Positions 17,701-26,494 of a stretch of 64,000 bases of DNA are shown one piece after another. Each line of letters opens with the position of its first letter. The stretch's first letter is position 1. Where the stretch lies: assembly GCA_964589625.1 (NCBI GenBank), contig CAZPSH010000010.1, positions 43,079-107,078 of the forward strand, written 5' to 3'. Below the pieces are notes generated by a model that was given only the letters and a program-made list of their open reading frames with translations, ran no database searches and was not told where the DNA came from. This DNA comes from JBFLVU01 sp964589625. GTDB taxonomy: Bacteria; Acidobacteriota; UBA4820; DSQY01. The position numbers were made by a program, and so were the translations under genes.

Positions 17701-19314
17701 GCCCACGATGGCCTGCACCCGGCCCTCGGCATCGAGAACGGCCTTGTCCGACCAGGAGAGCCACCTCCAACCCTGGGCCGTGTGGGCCCGCTGCTCCACG
17801 TAGCACGTGTGGGGGGGGCGGTAGAGGTCCTTCATGGCTTCCAGCGTCTTGCGGAGGTCCTCCTCGTGGACGAGGGGCATGAAGGTGCGGCCCAGCAGAT
17901 CCTCCTCCGTCTTGCCGAAAAGCCTGCAATACGTCGGGCTGACGAAGAGGAACCGGCCCTCCGTGTCCACCTTGACGACGAGGTCCGTCTGGTTTTCCAC
18001 GAGGAGCCGGTAAGCTTCCCGGCTCTCCTTCAGGGCCCGCTCCGCCTCTCTGGACAGGGTCACGTCCTCCAGAAAGAGGAGGTCCGAGACCCCTTCAGGC
18101 CCCTCCACCCGCACGGGACGGACCCGAGCCAGAAAACGAGTCCCGTCGGATTTCAGGCAATGCCACTCGGCTCCGGCCTCGGGAAGCGCGGCGCGCCTGC
18201 CCCTCCCGAGGCACGCCTCGGCGTGCCCCCTGCTCTCGGCGGCCACCCACTCCAGGAAGGACCGGCCGACCACCTCCGCCAGGCTGAGCCTCCGAAACAG
18301 GTGCAGAAAAGCCTCGTTGGCAAAGGTGACCACCCCGGACTTCAGGAGTGCAACCCCCATGGGAGCCTGTTCGATGAGGTGCCGGTAGCGCCTTTCGGAG
18401 TCCTTCAGGCTCTCGAAGCGGGCCTTGCGGCGCGAGGTTCGGATGGCCAGGACCGCCCAAACGATGACGAGCGCCACGAGGGATGCGGTAAAGACGGCCA
18501 GCCGCTTCCAGTCTCCGGGCGGCTGGACGGGGAGCCATTTGGCTTGGAGGTCCGCGAGGACGCCGCCCTCCGCGAGCCGGCGCAGGGTGGCATCGATGTC
18601 GTCACGGTTCCCTTCGAGGCCGCGGCGAAGGGGAAAGGCCAGCCTGTCCCTGGACAGGAAAAGGACGCCGAACCGGCCACGGGCCACCGCCACTTCCCCG
18701 CTGTACTCCTTGCTGATGAGAAAGAGGGTGTTCAGGTAATCGTTCAGGACCGCATCCACCTCGCCCCTGCGGAGCGCCTCGAAGCTCTCCGCCGTATCTT
18801 CGTACACCTTCAACCCGCGCAGTCCCACCTCCGGAGCCATGCGGGCGCCCAGTCCCTCTCCCGTGGCGCCCCGCTTGACCCCAAGGAGGAGCCCTCTCAG
18901 GTCCCTCTTGGAACGGACGTCCTGCTGAATCCGGTGGGCCACGACGAGGCCCGTTTCGAGGTAGGGTTCCGTGAAGAGGAATCGGCGCTCGCGCTCGGGG
19001 GAACGATAGATGGCCCCGATGGCCATGTCGGCCTTTCCCTCCTCCAGCCAGGTCCATATCTCGGGGAAGGAGGTCCATGTGATCTCGTACGTCCATCCGC
19101 GGGTGGTGCAGAGCAGGCGAAGGAGGTCCACGTCGAGCCCGCGTTCCTCCCCTCCCTCCCGATAGGCGAAGGGTTCGTAGGAAGAGGCCACGACTCTCAG
19201 GTGATGCGTCTTTCCCCTTTCGACGCCGTCGGGTGCCCGCCAAGCCTGGGCCCCCGCGGCCACGGGGATCACGGCCATGGAACAAAATGCGCAGATCCTT
19301 AGCCACCCTCGCAT
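14758..19314 (-). CDS. Giant sensor: periplasmic SBP domain, 8 PAS, 1 GAF, no output
   Basis: A 1518-aa protein with a signal peptide and a family-3 solute-binding domain in the periplasm (about 35-260; EGKADMAIGAIYRSPERERR). One membrane helix follows (about 270-290), then eight PAS repeats, each introduced by ESERRYR-like helices, with a GAF domain between PAS 5 and 6. The last PAS ends VLGVSRRIPGGLGG and the protein stops 17 residues later. Histidine kinase, GGDEF, EAL and chemoreceptor domains are all absent, and the downstream DNA is the opposite-strand regulator gene, so the output was not lost to a nearby frameshift. It may act through the adjacent kinase/regulator pair. Confidence 0.85.
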   Translation of the reverse strand: MRGWLRICAFCSMAVIPVAAGAQAWRAPDGVERGKTHHLRVVASSYEPFAYREGGEERGLDVDLLRLLCTTRGWTYEITWTSFPEIWTWLEEGKADMAIGAIYRSPERERRFLFTEPYLETGLVVAHRIQQDVRSKRDLRGLLLGVKRGATGEGLGARMAPEVGLRGLKVYEDTAESFEALRRGEVDAVLNDYLNTLFLISKEYSGEVAVARGRFGVLFLSRDRLAFPLRRGLEGNRDDIDATLRRLAEGGVLADLQAKWLPVQPPGDWKRLAVFTASLVALVIVWAVLAIRTSRRKARFESLKDSERRYRHLIEQAPMGVALLKSGVVTFANEAFLHLFRRLSLAEVVGRSFLEWVAAESRGHAEACLGRGRRAALPEAGAEWHCLKSDGTRFLARVRPVRVEGPEGVSDLLFLEDVTLSREAERALKESREAYRLLVENQTDLVVKVDTEGRFLFVSPTYCRLFGKTEEDLLGRTFMPLVHEEDLRKTLEAMKDLYRPPHTCYVEQRAHTAQGWRWLSWSDKAVLDAEGRVQAIVGVGRDVTDRAEAERRLRESERRFRTLIENTHDVVIVFSVEGRVLYITPSVTAWTGYPVEELLGTLATDHVAPEDVGVIQDVVRRSLKAPGASLPAVEYRVRHKNGSLRIFSAIVTNLLADPAVGGIVVNCRDITERRLAELAVKESESLFRGLAESTEAAIMIYQGERLRYVNRATELISGYSREEMLKVHFWDLVHPDHRDMVRERGIARQRGEPVPRHYEFKIVTKSGDVRWLDFTAAAIQYEGRPAGLATAIDVTDRKRVEEELRRRNVQVELILQNVSEIVYYSVLEGDPPAPQVQFVSPKVREILGFSPEEILGQEGGWIGAVHPDDVGLVRRSVQVLREEGRPFTVEYRFLHAVTKTYRWLEDHAVPEADPLGRVVGFFGVARDVTDRRGAEEAQQRRNRQLLALLASSQAMAGSLDMGESVSLMCRVAVEIFGVDLVWMGLVVPESTEVRILASAGRDEGYSESVRVRWDESPRALGPAGRAIKLRRPVIMKTEEPDFAPWREEAERRGFRCVCAVPMLHEDVVRGVATFYSGNSEAFSPDGVEVLEIFARHATMAVVNAALYEEAKRSIEDLHGTLAELEASRNALQASEGRYRALVENARGIVLTFTPDLIVTYWNEFAEEFFGFKREEILGRSLIGTIVPKEESTGRDLEDLLKRIAADPNAFASNINQNMTRDERRVWVAWTNRPVLDAHGRVSVVLSHGTDVTSLKEAEVSLRAQESRYRTLLEASPEATFVADLSGRITVVNRRTLEIWGARSHEELVGRSVFEMVSEGEREPVGKAMAQVLQGEEVRNFRANVLRRDGRPFPAEINAALLRDEAGAPEGFVGVVRDVGDEVQTREDLERKVRIFGSLAKSARDLIFIVGREGRVTYANPATAAALRRRPEEVAGLPLDGLFRGATLQQMKASLGRAFQTGEVLVRVEELEFPVGMLWLDTQLIPIREADGTVSSVLGVSRRIPGGLGGAGAGPQTPE

Positions 19315-19402
19315 GGCCGCGGCCTCCGATGGGACGCCCCCGCTTGCCCGGCGCCGGGCGCCCGCGCTTCCCTGCTTAGAGGGGCCCTCCCGCCCCCCGG
19401 AC

Positions 19403-21646
19403 TCACGCGATCTGGTTCACGCGGTTCTTCCCCTGCCGCTTGGCCTGGTAGAGCGCCTGGTCGGCAAGGTCGAGAATCTCGTGGTGGTCCCGTCCGTCCG
19501 TGGGGAAGGATGCCAAACCCACGCTCAGCGTCACCGACGCCGTTCGCTCCCCGCCTCCGACGTGGACCCGGAGGCTCTCGACGGCGCTCCGGATCCTCTC
19601 GCCGATGGTAAGCGCCGTGGAGGCGTCGCACCTCGGCAGGAAGAGGGCGAATTCCTCCCCGCCGTAGCGGGCCGCGATGTCCTCGCGCCGTATGAAGCTC
19701 CTCACGGTTTCCGCGACGGCCCTGAGCACTTCGTCACCGGCAAGGTGGCCGAAGGTGTCGTTGACGACCTTGAAACCGTCGAGGTCCATCATCAGCACCG
19801 AAAAGGGAAGCGAAGATTCGGCGTGATCGCGGGCCTCCTTCGCCAAGACCTCCTGGAAATAGCCGTGGTTGTATAGTCCCGTGAGTCCGTCCATGACCGC
19901 CTGGCGCCGGGTCCGCGCGTGGATTTGCGCGCTCTCCAGGGCGTTCACGGTCTGATTGGCCAGGACTTCCAGCGCACGGAGCGTTTCCAGGGAGGGGATC
20001 TTTCCGTCCACGGGCTCGTCTACGGAAATGATCCCCAGCAACCGGCCGTCCTTGTCCTCCAAGGGGACGAGGAGCGTGTCCATGGGGTCCCAGTCGTCCG
20101 GCTCCTTGGGCAGGCGGGGGTTCAGGGGAAGGATGTCGTAGGGACCGATGACGGCGTCGGCGTGTCCGACGAAGTAGCAACTACCCACCCGGTACCGCGG
20201 GTGGATGAGCTCGAAGATCTGCTCGGCGGGTGGCCTCGCCTTCCGGACTTCCGCCCACCGATCCGAGAGTCCGGCCTGGGCGACCCTTTCGAACAACTGC
20301 TCGTCCTCCCGGTAGAGGCTCACGAGGACCGTCCGGAAGCCCATCCCCTCCCGGATCCCCTCCGCGACCTTTTCCAGGATCGTCTGGACGTCGAGGTGGA
20401 CCTTGAGGAGGTTCGAAATCTTGAGGATCTGGGAGAGGTAGTCGGTCTGGCGCAGAAGCTTCCGGTTGGTGTCCATGAGCTGTTTTTTGAGAATCTCATC
20501 CTGGACGTGGCTGGCGATCTGGGCCAGGGCCAACTCGAGGAACTTGCACTCGTTTGCGGTGAAGGTGTCCTTTCCGGCTCCCCTTTCCAGGACCAGAACC
20601 CCGAAGGCAAGCTCCGTCGTCGCAACCGCCACCGACACTTGGCAGCCGGCCCTCTCCATCAGAAGGGGCACCACCGCGGCGTCCTTCACGAGGCGGGGCT
20701 CTTTGAGCTCAGGCGACTCCAGGAGATCCAGCAGGGTCTCCTTGGCCGCGTGGGGATCCAGGGGAAGTCCCTCCAAACTCACGAGAAGGGGCTGGTGGGA
20801 GGATCCCGGCGGCAGGATCAGGAGCAGGCCCCTGTCCCAGGGGACGAAGTCCCTCAGGCCCGAAAGAAGGGTCAGGAGGAAGGACTCGTTTTCCAGAGAC
20901 CCGGCCGTCGTCAGGGAGAGCTGCTGAAGGAACTCCTGCCGGCCCGTGGCGTGGATGAGGGCGGCGTTCTTCTCCTGCAGGCCCCCGTACAGCCGCATGG
21001 CCCACACGAGGATAAGGAGGGTGAGGCTGCCCATGAGGACGGAGACGTAGCGCTCTTCCCGGGTAGCTCCGACGACCAGCGCCACCAGGGGAGAGGAGAG
21101 TAGGACCCAACCCAGGTTGCTGGCGAGGGAGCTCTTCAGCGTGACGCGGAGGGGGGGCTTGAGGGAGGACGGGTTTCCCAGCACGTAGAAGAGCCAGTTG
21201 GCCCCGGTCGTCACCAGCATGGCGGCGAGGAAGATCGCGAATTCAAGAAGAGAACTCTCGGGCCCGCCCCGGGACAGGGCGAGGTAGAAGGTCCCCCCGA
21301 GGGCGATGGACAGCGCGGAGAGGGCGGCCCCCCACACGTGGACCAGCCCCAGGCCCCCGATCCCGCGCCGATACCCCCGGCTCACGAGGAGGCCGACACC
21401 GGCCAGAATCCCTGCCAGGACCGGATTTTGAAGCACGACGATGGCCGGGAAGGCCACGACGTGATCGAGGTTGAGGTAACCGAGCCCGGGCACGTGGACG
21501 TCGAACTGGTAGGCCAGGAAGAAGAAAAGGAGCACGGCCGGGGAGGCCCAGAGGTCGCGGACGTGCCAGGAGGCGCGGGTTCCCACCCAGGCCAGAAGGG
21601 CCAGAGAAAGGATAGTGAGCGTCAGCGAAAGCCGCTTTCCCTGCAT
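19403..21646 (-). CDS. Membrane diguanylate cyclase with two GAF domains
   Basis: A 747-aa protein. The first 215 residues hold about six to eight hydrophobic helices (a MASE-like membrane sensor). Two GAF-like domains follow (about 235-375 and 400-560), then a GGDEF domain (about 580-747) with an intact GGEEF active site and an RRED inhibitory site five residues before it. It should make cyclic di-GMP from two GTP under product inhibition. The start is the first ATG after the divergent intergenic region. The gene stands alone, 88 bases upstream of the giant PAS sensor on the same strand. Confidence 0.92.
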   Translation of the reverse strand: MQGKRLSLTLTILSLALLAWVGTRASWHVRDLWASPAVLLFFFLAYQFDVHVPGLGYLNLDHVVAFPAIVVLQNPVLAGILAGVGLLVSRGYRRGIGGLGLVHVWGAALSALSIALGGTFYLALSRGGPESSLLEFAIFLAAMLVTTGANWLFYVLGNPSSLKPPLRVTLKSSLASNLGWVLLSSPLVALVVGATREERYVSVLMGSLTLLILVWAMRLYGGLQEKNAALIHATGRQEFLQQLSLTTAGSLENESFLLTLLSGLRDFVPWDRGLLLILPPGSSHQPLLVSLEGLPLDPHAAKETLLDLLESPELKEPRLVKDAAVVPLLMERAGCQVSVAVATTELAFGVLVLERGAGKDTFTANECKFLELALAQIASHVQDEILKKQLMDTNRKLLRQTDYLSQILKISNLLKVHLDVQTILEKVAEGIREGMGFRTVLVSLYREDEQLFERVAQAGLSDRWAEVRKARPPAEQIFELIHPRYRVGSCYFVGHADAVIGPYDILPLNPRLPKEPDDWDPMDTLLVPLEDKDGRLLGIISVDEPVDGKIPSLETLRALEVLANQTVNALESAQIHARTRRQAVMDGLTGLYNHGYFQEVLAKEARDHAESSLPFSVLMMDLDGFKVVNDTFGHLAGDEVLRAVAETVRSFIRREDIAARYGGEEFALFLPRCDASTALTIGERIRSAVESLRVHVGGGERTASVTLSVGLASFPTDGRDHHEILDLADQALYQAKRQGKNRVNQIA

Positions 21647-21946
21647 GCGTGGCCTTTCCTACCTTACGATACCATGAAGAACCGGGCGAGCGAGCCCCCA
21701 GCGGGACAGGAAGGGAGGTCTGCCCCCCTACGGGCTCCGTCCCACTCCCTCTGCGTTCCCGGATTGCAACATTATGGTTCATGGAAACCGGCTCCCAGCC
21801 AACCGCCTCTGCGGGGTGGAGAGCCCCGGCCGTGCGCGATTTACCCCAAGAATGGGAAACCCCTAGTTGTTTTTCGGGTTTTTGCTCCGATGGCTTTATA
21901 TTGATTTCTTTCTAGGGTGAGGTTTCACAGGACAGGGGGAGAGCCG
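21647..21946. promoter_or_regulatory. Divergent intergenic region upstream of redox module A
   Basis: About 300 bases without a gene between the diguanylate cyclase and the NarI-like gene. A TATATT hexamer (21897-21902) lies 44 bases before the NarI-like ATG and is the best -10 candidate; no convincing -35 is seen. Just before it, AAACCC (21857-21862) and GGGTTT (21876-21881) form a short inverted repeat. The A/T content rises sharply here compared with the flanks. Confidence 0.35.
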
Positions 21947-22882
21947 ATGACCACTTTCGTCTATGCGGTGCTGTATCTTTCTGCGGCGGTGTTTGCCATC
22001 GCCACGGTGGCGCGGGCCGTCCTCTATGCCCGCCAGCCGATCCACCTGCGATGGGAGCTGTACCCGGTCCCCCACGAGGCGGTCCACCGCGTGAAGCACG
22101 GCGGATCCTACTTCGAGGAATCGGATTGGTGGACCAAGCCGGCCCATTTCAACCTCTGGGGGGAACTGAGCTTCATGGTGCCGGAGATGCTCTTCCTGAA
22201 GGCCCTTCACGAGTTCAACCGGAAGCTCTGGTACCGTTCCTTTCCCTTCCACTTCGGCCTGTATCTTCTGGTGGGGACGGTGGGTCTGGTCTTACTAACG
22301 GCCCTGCTCGGGGTCTTTTTTCCCGCCTCCCTCGGCGGACCGGTGGGTACGGCCCTTCACTGGACCGGCGTGATCTTGGGCGGCGCGGGCGTGGCCCTCT
22401 CGATGGTGGGAGCGCTCCTGCTCCTGCACCGTCGACTCACGGATCCCGCCCTCAAGACCTACACGACGGCCGGCGACCTGTTCAACCTCGCCTTCTTCCT
22501 CGTGGCCTTCGGCGTCCTGTCGGCAGGGTACCTCACGATGGATCCCAAAGGACCCGGGGTCGTGGGCCTCACCATGGGCCTGCTGAGGGCGGACTTGTCC
22601 CTGGAGATCCCGGGGCTTTTCGGGACCGGCCTGATCCTGTGCGGGCTCCTGGCGGCCTACATCCCGTTGACCCACATGTCGCATTTCGTGGGCAAGTACT
22701 TCACGTACCACAACGTCCGCTGGCAAGATCGCCCCAACCGTCCCGGAAGCGATATCGAAAAGAAGCTCCTGGAGTACCTGACCTACCGCCCAACCTGGTC
22801 GGCGAAACACGTGACCGCTGACGGAAAGCGCTCGTGGGCCGACGTGGCCACCACCAACCCTTGGCAAGGGGAGAAGAAATGA
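21947..22882 (+). CDS. NarI/DsrM-like membrane cytochrome b subunit (module A)
   Basis: The ATG at 21947 (GGGGGAGAG upstream) gives 311 aa. An N-terminal anchor (about 4-27) is followed by a cytoplasmic loop and four further membrane helices (about 105-130, 138-162, 180-200, 222-248). Histidines placed as haem b ligands (HFGLYLL, LHWTGVIL, THMSHFVGKYF) fit the respiratory nitrate reductase gamma-subunit family, which includes DsrM, HmcE and TmcC. It would exchange electrons between menaquinone and the partner Fe-S protein. Its stop overlaps the start of the HdrD-like gene as ATGA, so the two form a DsrMK-like pair. Confidence 0.85.
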   Translation: MTTFVYAVLYLSAAVFAIATVARAVLYARQPIHLRWELYPVPHEAVHRVKHGGSYFEESDWWTKPAHFNLWGELSFMVPEMLFLKALHEFNRKLWYRSFPFHFGLYLLVGTVGLVLLTALLGVFFPASLGGPVGTALHWTGVILGGAGVALSMVGALLLLHRRLTDPALKTYTTAGDLFNLAFFLVAFGVLSAGYLTMDPKGPGVVGLTMGLLRADLSLEIPGLFGTGLILCGLLAAYIPLTHMSHFVGKYFTYHNVRWQDRPNRPGSDIEKKLLEYLTYRPTWSAKHVTADGKRSWADVATTNPWQGEKK

Positions 22883-24486
22883 AGGACAAGATCAACCTCT
22901 CCGACATGTCCCGCAGGGACCGAAATCCCCTGACCCACCTGGAGAACCGGGACCTCATGCCCCTGCCGGCCCCCCTCGACTCCCCGGACAAGGACCACGA
23001 CTGGACGCCCCTTGCGGAGAAGACACTGGCCGCGGTGGAATGCGGTCTCGACGACACGTGCGCCATCAACATTCCCCAACCCGAGACCAAGGAGGAAGAG
23101 GACACCCTCGTCCAGAGATTCCTCTCCGGCCTCGACAAGCTCTTCACCAAGGAGAACAACTGGACCTTTCTGCAGCCGCTCGTCCTCAGCATGGAGCACT
23201 GCGCCAAGTGCCAGACCTGCTCCGAGGCCTGCCACATCTACGAGGCCAGCGGCGGGAACGAGCTCTACCGCCCCACTTTCCGCTCCGAGATCATGCGCCG
23301 CCTCTACTTCAAGTACGTCAAGCACGGCGGGCTCCTCTCGGCGTGGCAGCACGGCGACATCGAGTTGAACTGGCCCCTGGTGGCCAGGCTGGCCGAACTC
23401 TCTTACCGCTGCAACCTCTGCCGGCGTTGCGCCCAGACCTGTCCCATCGGGGCGGACAACGGCCTCGTGGCCCACGAGCTGAGGAAGCTCTTCAGTATGG
23501 AGATGGGGATCAACGCCAAGGAATGCCACGAGAACGGCTCCGTGCTCCAGCTCAAGGTGGGCTCCTCCACAGGCATGACCTCCCTGGTGGTCAAGGACAA
23601 CATCGAGTTCATCGACGAGGACATGACCGAGAAGACCGGCATCAAGGTGGAGACGCCGTGGGACGTGGAGGGCGCAGACGTCCTGCTTATCCACAACGCC
23701 GGGGAGATCATGGCGTGGCCCGAAAACCCCGGCGCCTTCGCCGTGATTCTCAACGCCGCCGGGATCACCTGGACCCTCTCCTCGGAGCTGGCCGGCTACG
23801 ACTCCATCAACTACGGCCTCTGGTACGACGACGCCCAGTTCGCCCGGGTAGCGATCAAGCACGCCGAGGCCGCCAAGAAGCTGAAGGTCAAGAAGATCGT
23901 GCTCGGTGAGTGCGGGCACGCCCACAAGGCGCTTTCGGTCATCGCCGACCGGGTTCTGACGGGCGAACTCAACATTCCCAGGGAGTCCTCCATGACGCTC
24001 CTTCGGGACATCGTGATGAGCAACCGCCTCCAACTCGACCCCTCGCGCAACGACTTCCCCGTCACCCTGCACGACCCCTGCAACCTCGTACGGCTCATGG
24101 GCGTCGTGGAGCCCCAGCGCGAGATCGTGCGAAAGATCTGCCCGCAGTTCCGCGAGATGTGGCCCCACGGCGTGGACAACTATTGCTGCGGCGGGGGCTC
24201 CGGTTTCGCCATCATGAGCGGAAACAACTTCCAGGACTGGCGGTTCCACGTCTCAGGCCGAAAGAAGCTCCAGCAGATCCTCAACGCCTTCGCCGACTGC
24301 CTCGATCCCTCGATCAACAAGTACATCTGCGCTCCGTGCAGCAACTGCAAGGGCCAGTTCCGCGACATGCTGGCGTACTACCAGATGTGGGAGAAGCAAC
24401 GGATCCTCTACGGCGGGCTCGTGGAACTGATCGTGAATTGCATGGTGGACGTGAAGCCGGGCTTCATCGATTGGGAGTGGCACTGA
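22879..24486 (+). CDS. HdrD/DsrK-like Fe-S oxidoreductase (module A)
   Basis: A 535-aa cytoplasmic-face protein. Two 4Fe-4S sites are seen (CAKCQTCSEACH at about 126 and CNLCRRCAQTCPIG at about 192). Two CCG-type domains follow, carrying HDPCNLVRLMG and NYCCGGGSGFAIMSG in the second; the latter motif is used for a noncubane cluster in HdrB/HdrD. The length and order match DsrK, HmcF and TmcB. The family couples membrane quinone chemistry to disulfide or thiol substrates. It is translationally coupled to the NarI-like gene and followed after 122 bases by a lone receiver gene, so it is a three-gene module. Whether it serves DsrC is not visible. Confidence 0.88.
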   Translation: MKDKINLSDMSRRDRNPLTHLENRDLMPLPAPLDSPDKDHDWTPLAEKTLAAVECGLDDTCAINIPQPETKEEEDTLVQRFLSGLDKLFTKENNWTFLQPLVLSMEHCAKCQTCSEACHIYEASGGNELYRPTFRSEIMRRLYFKYVKHGGLLSAWQHGDIELNWPLVARLAELSYRCNLCRRCAQTCPIGADNGLVAHELRKLFSMEMGINAKECHENGSVLQLKVGSSTGMTSLVVKDNIEFIDEDMTEKTGIKVETPWDVEGADVLLIHNAGEIMAWPENPGAFAVILNAAGITWTLSSELAGYDSINYGLWYDDAQFARVAIKHAEAAKKLKVKKIVLGECGHAHKALSVIADRVLTGELNIPRESSMTLLRDIVMSNRLQLDPSRNDFPVTLHDPCNLVRLMGVVEPQREIVRKICPQFREMWPHGVDNYCCGGGSGFAIMSGNNFQDWRFHVSGRKKLQQILNAFADCLDPSINKYICAPCSNCKGQFRDMLAYYQMWEKQRILYGGLVELIVNCMVDVKPGFIDWEWH

Positions 24487-24507
24487 ACCGATGGGGATGG
24501 GAGATTT

Positions 24508-24586
24508 CGGATTTGGGATGGACGCCCAGCGGCAGATAGCGGCGACGGGCCGGTTGCTCCTGGCTCTATTCCCAAATCCCAAATCC
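24508..24586. repeat. 12-bp inverted repeat between hdrD-like and receiver genes
   Basis: CGGATTTGGGAT (24508-24519) is repeated in perfect inverted form as ATCCCAAATCCG (24575-24586), with 55 bases between. The arms contain tandem GATTTGGGA-like runs and are much richer in A/T than the neighbourhood. It could be a REP-like element or a long-range mRNA stem. It ends about 20 bases before the receiver ATG. Confidence 0.7.
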
Positions 24587-24608
24587 GGAACTCTGGAGGG
24601 GATCCAAT

Positions 24609-24983
24609 ATGGCTAAGAGAATACTGGTCGTCGACGACGAGCCCGACGTGGTGACCTACCTGAGCACGGTTCTGAAGGACGCCGGATACGAGACCCTCGA
24701 GGCCGCCAACGGCGAGGAGGCCCTCGCCCAGGTGGCCTCCGGCAAGCCCGACCTCATCACCCTGGACATCACCATGCCGGAGATGACGGGCGTGCGCACG
24801 TACCGGACGCTGAAGGAGGACGCCGTCTTGAAGAAGATCCCCGTGATCATCGTCACGGGCGTCTCGCACGAATTCAAGCAGTTCATCTCGACCCGGACGC
24901 AGGTTCCCGCGCCGGAAGGGTATCTGGAAAAGCCCGTGAAACCCGAGGAGCTCGTCGCCGAGGTGAAGCGGCTGGTGGGCTAG
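24609..24983 (+). CDS. Single-domain response regulator (module A)
   Basis: A 124-aa stand-alone receiver: LVVDDEPDVVTYL acidic pocket, phospho-Asp in LITLDITMPEMTG, switch Thr in IIVTG and Lys in YLEKPV. The loop from the Thr to the Lys is 25 residues, longer than the 22 of CheY, and carries a PAPEG motif also seen in the receivers of modules B and C. No DNA-binding output follows. It lies last in the module A cluster behind NarI- and HdrD-like genes, before a terminator. The partner kinase is probably one of the two encoded convergently just downstream. Confidence 0.9.
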   Translation: MAKRILVVDDEPDVVTYLSTVLKDAGYETLEAANGEEALAQVASGKPDLITLDITMPEMTGVRTYRTLKEDAVLKKIPVIIVTGVSHEFKQFISTRTQVPAPEGYLEKPVKPEELVAEVKRLVG

Positions 24984-25009
24984 CGCCCCCCGCGTTCGTC
25001 GCGACGAAA

Positions 25010-25044
25010 CCGTCCGCGGTTCCTCCGCAGACGGCTTCTTTCTT
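25010..25044 (+). terminator. Intrinsic terminator after module A
   Basis: CCGTCCGCGG (25010-25019) pairs with CCGCAGACGG (25025-25034) with one internal mismatch and a 5-base loop, followed by the T-rich tail CTTCTTTCTT. It lies 27 bases after the receiver stop codon and also at the end of the convergent module B operon. Confidence 0.75.
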
Positions 25045-25054
25045 GGTCCCTTCC

Positions 25055-26494
25055 TCACGGGGGTGCGCTTCGGACGAAGGGAAGACGGACCCTGAACCGT
25101 GTTCCCCGCCCCGGCTCCGAATCCACCACGATCTCTCCTCCGTGCTTTTCGACGACCTTGTTGGAGATGAAGAGGCCCAACCCCGTTCCCTCGAGCCCCT
25201 TGGAGGAAAAGAAGAGGGTGAAGATCCGCTCCCTCGTCTCCCGGTCCATCCCGATGCCGTCGTCCTCCACGGTCAGGACCGCCGATCCGTTCTCCCTGCC
25301 CAAGCCGAGCCGGACCGAGTGCCCCTCCTTTCTCCGGTCGATGCGGCAGGCGTCAAGGGCGTTCTCGAGGAGATTCACGACGGCCGCTTGCAGCGACTTG
25401 GGCTCCAGGTCACATAAGCCCACGTCCTCCAGGCAGGATTCCAGGCGGACACCCAGGCTCTCCGCCCGAGGGCGAACGGTTTCGAGGGCCGTCCGCGCCA
25501 GGTCCTTAAGGGAAGCGTTCTCCCAGACGGGTTCCCGCTCCTTGGCCACGTAAAGAAGATCGAGGACGACGCTCCGGATCTGCTCCACGTTGCGGCGGAT
25601 CATCTTCCAGCCCTCTTCCACCCGCTCCGGGCGCTGCCTCTCGATGCCCGTGTTCATCATGTACATCCCGCCGTCCAGGCCGGTGAGAAGGCCCTTGATG
25701 CCGTGGGAAACGGAGCCGACGAGGAGGCCGAGGTTCGCCAGCTGGCCCTGCAGGTTGCGAATTTCGGTGATGTTGGTGGACATCTCCATCACCAGCTCGA
25801 TCTCGCCGTTGCCGTTCCGGATGGGGGCGGTGGAAACGAGGGTGTTGACCTGGCGGCCGTCGAGGGCGGTGACGATCTCTTCGCTGTGGTGAACGTTCCC
25901 GTCCTCGAAGGTCCTCGCGACGGGGCAATTGAGACAAGGTTCCGAGCGGTGCTTGTAGACCTCGAAGCAGAAGGCCCCGGCGCGGTCCCCGAAATCTTCT
26001 TGGAAGGTCCGATTGGATTCCACGATCCTCAAGTCTCTGTCCTGAACGGAGATGTAGCAGGGCACCTCCTCGAAAAGGGTGCGGTAGCGCTCGCGGCTTC
26101 GCCGGAGTTTGCTCTCCAGGGCCTTCACGGGCGAGAGGTCCGCCGAGACCTCCACCACGGCCTGCACGCTACCGTCCGGACCGAGGACGGGTGAGGTGTA
26201 GACGAGGATGGGCATGGAGCGCCCGTCCGGTAGCGCAACGACCTGCTGGCTGACATGGCACTGGCCGTCCGCGAAGGTTTCGACCACCGGACAGTCGGGA
26301 CACTTTTCGCCACGGCCCTTGTAGACCGAGTAGCAGAAGGTCCCCACGGAGCCGCCGAAGGTCGCCCGAAAATTCTCGTTGGCCGCGAGGATCCTTCCTT
26401 CCCGGTCCTGAACCGTCATGAAGCAGGGAGCCGAGCGGAAAAGGTCCTCCACACCAGGAAGGAGGGGGGAGTGAACCTCGCCGGGCCCCTTCAT
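25055..26494 (-). CDS. Cytosolic histidine kinase with two cysteine-motif PAS domains
   Basis: The ATG at 26494 overlaps the upstream receiver stop as ATGA and gives 479 aa. PAS 1 (about 10-125) and PAS 2 (about 135-250) each contain F-C-x4-YK...C-x2-CPV (KGRGEKCPDCPV and KHRSEPCLNCPV). The dimerisation helix has an unusual H box, SVSHGIKGLLTGLDGGMY, instead of the common HEL.TPL form. The HATPase domain is complete (NLLENALDAC, DDGIGMD, GTGLGLFISNKVVE). There is no membrane segment. The cysteines suggest redox or metal sensing, but that is inference. Last gene of the Rrf2-led module B operon. Confidence 0.88.
   Translation of the reverse strand: MKGPGEVHSPLLPGVEDLFRSAPCFMTVQDREGRILAANENFRATFGGSVGTFCYSVYKGRGEKCPDCPVVETFADGQCHVSQQVVALPDGRSMPILVYTSPVLGPDGSVQAVVEVSADLSPVKALESKLRRSRERYRTLFEEVPCYISVQDRDLRIVESNRTFQEDFGDRAGAFCFEVYKHRSEPCLNCPVARTFEDGNVHHSEEIVTALDGRQVNTLVSTAPIRNGNGEIELVMEMSTNITEIRNLQGQLANLGLLVGSVSHGIKGLLTGLDGGMYMMNTGIERQRPERVEEGWKMIRRNVEQIRSVVLDLLYVAKEREPVWENASLKDLARTALETVRPRAESLGVRLESCLEDVGLCDLEPKSLQAAVVNLLENALDACRIDRRKEGHSVRLGLGRENGSAVLTVEDDGIGMDRETRERIFTLFFSSKGLEGTGLGLFISNKVVEKHGGEIVVDSEPGRGTRFRVRLPFVRSAPP

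Noticed and set aside
14971..19302. A 1443-codon open frame antisense to the giant PAS sensor
   Set aside because: It is the mirror of a high-GC coding strand: low-complexity Arg/Gly/Pro/His-rich protein, no domain, no ribosome-binding site. The minus-strand frame has clear PAS, GAF and SBP domains.
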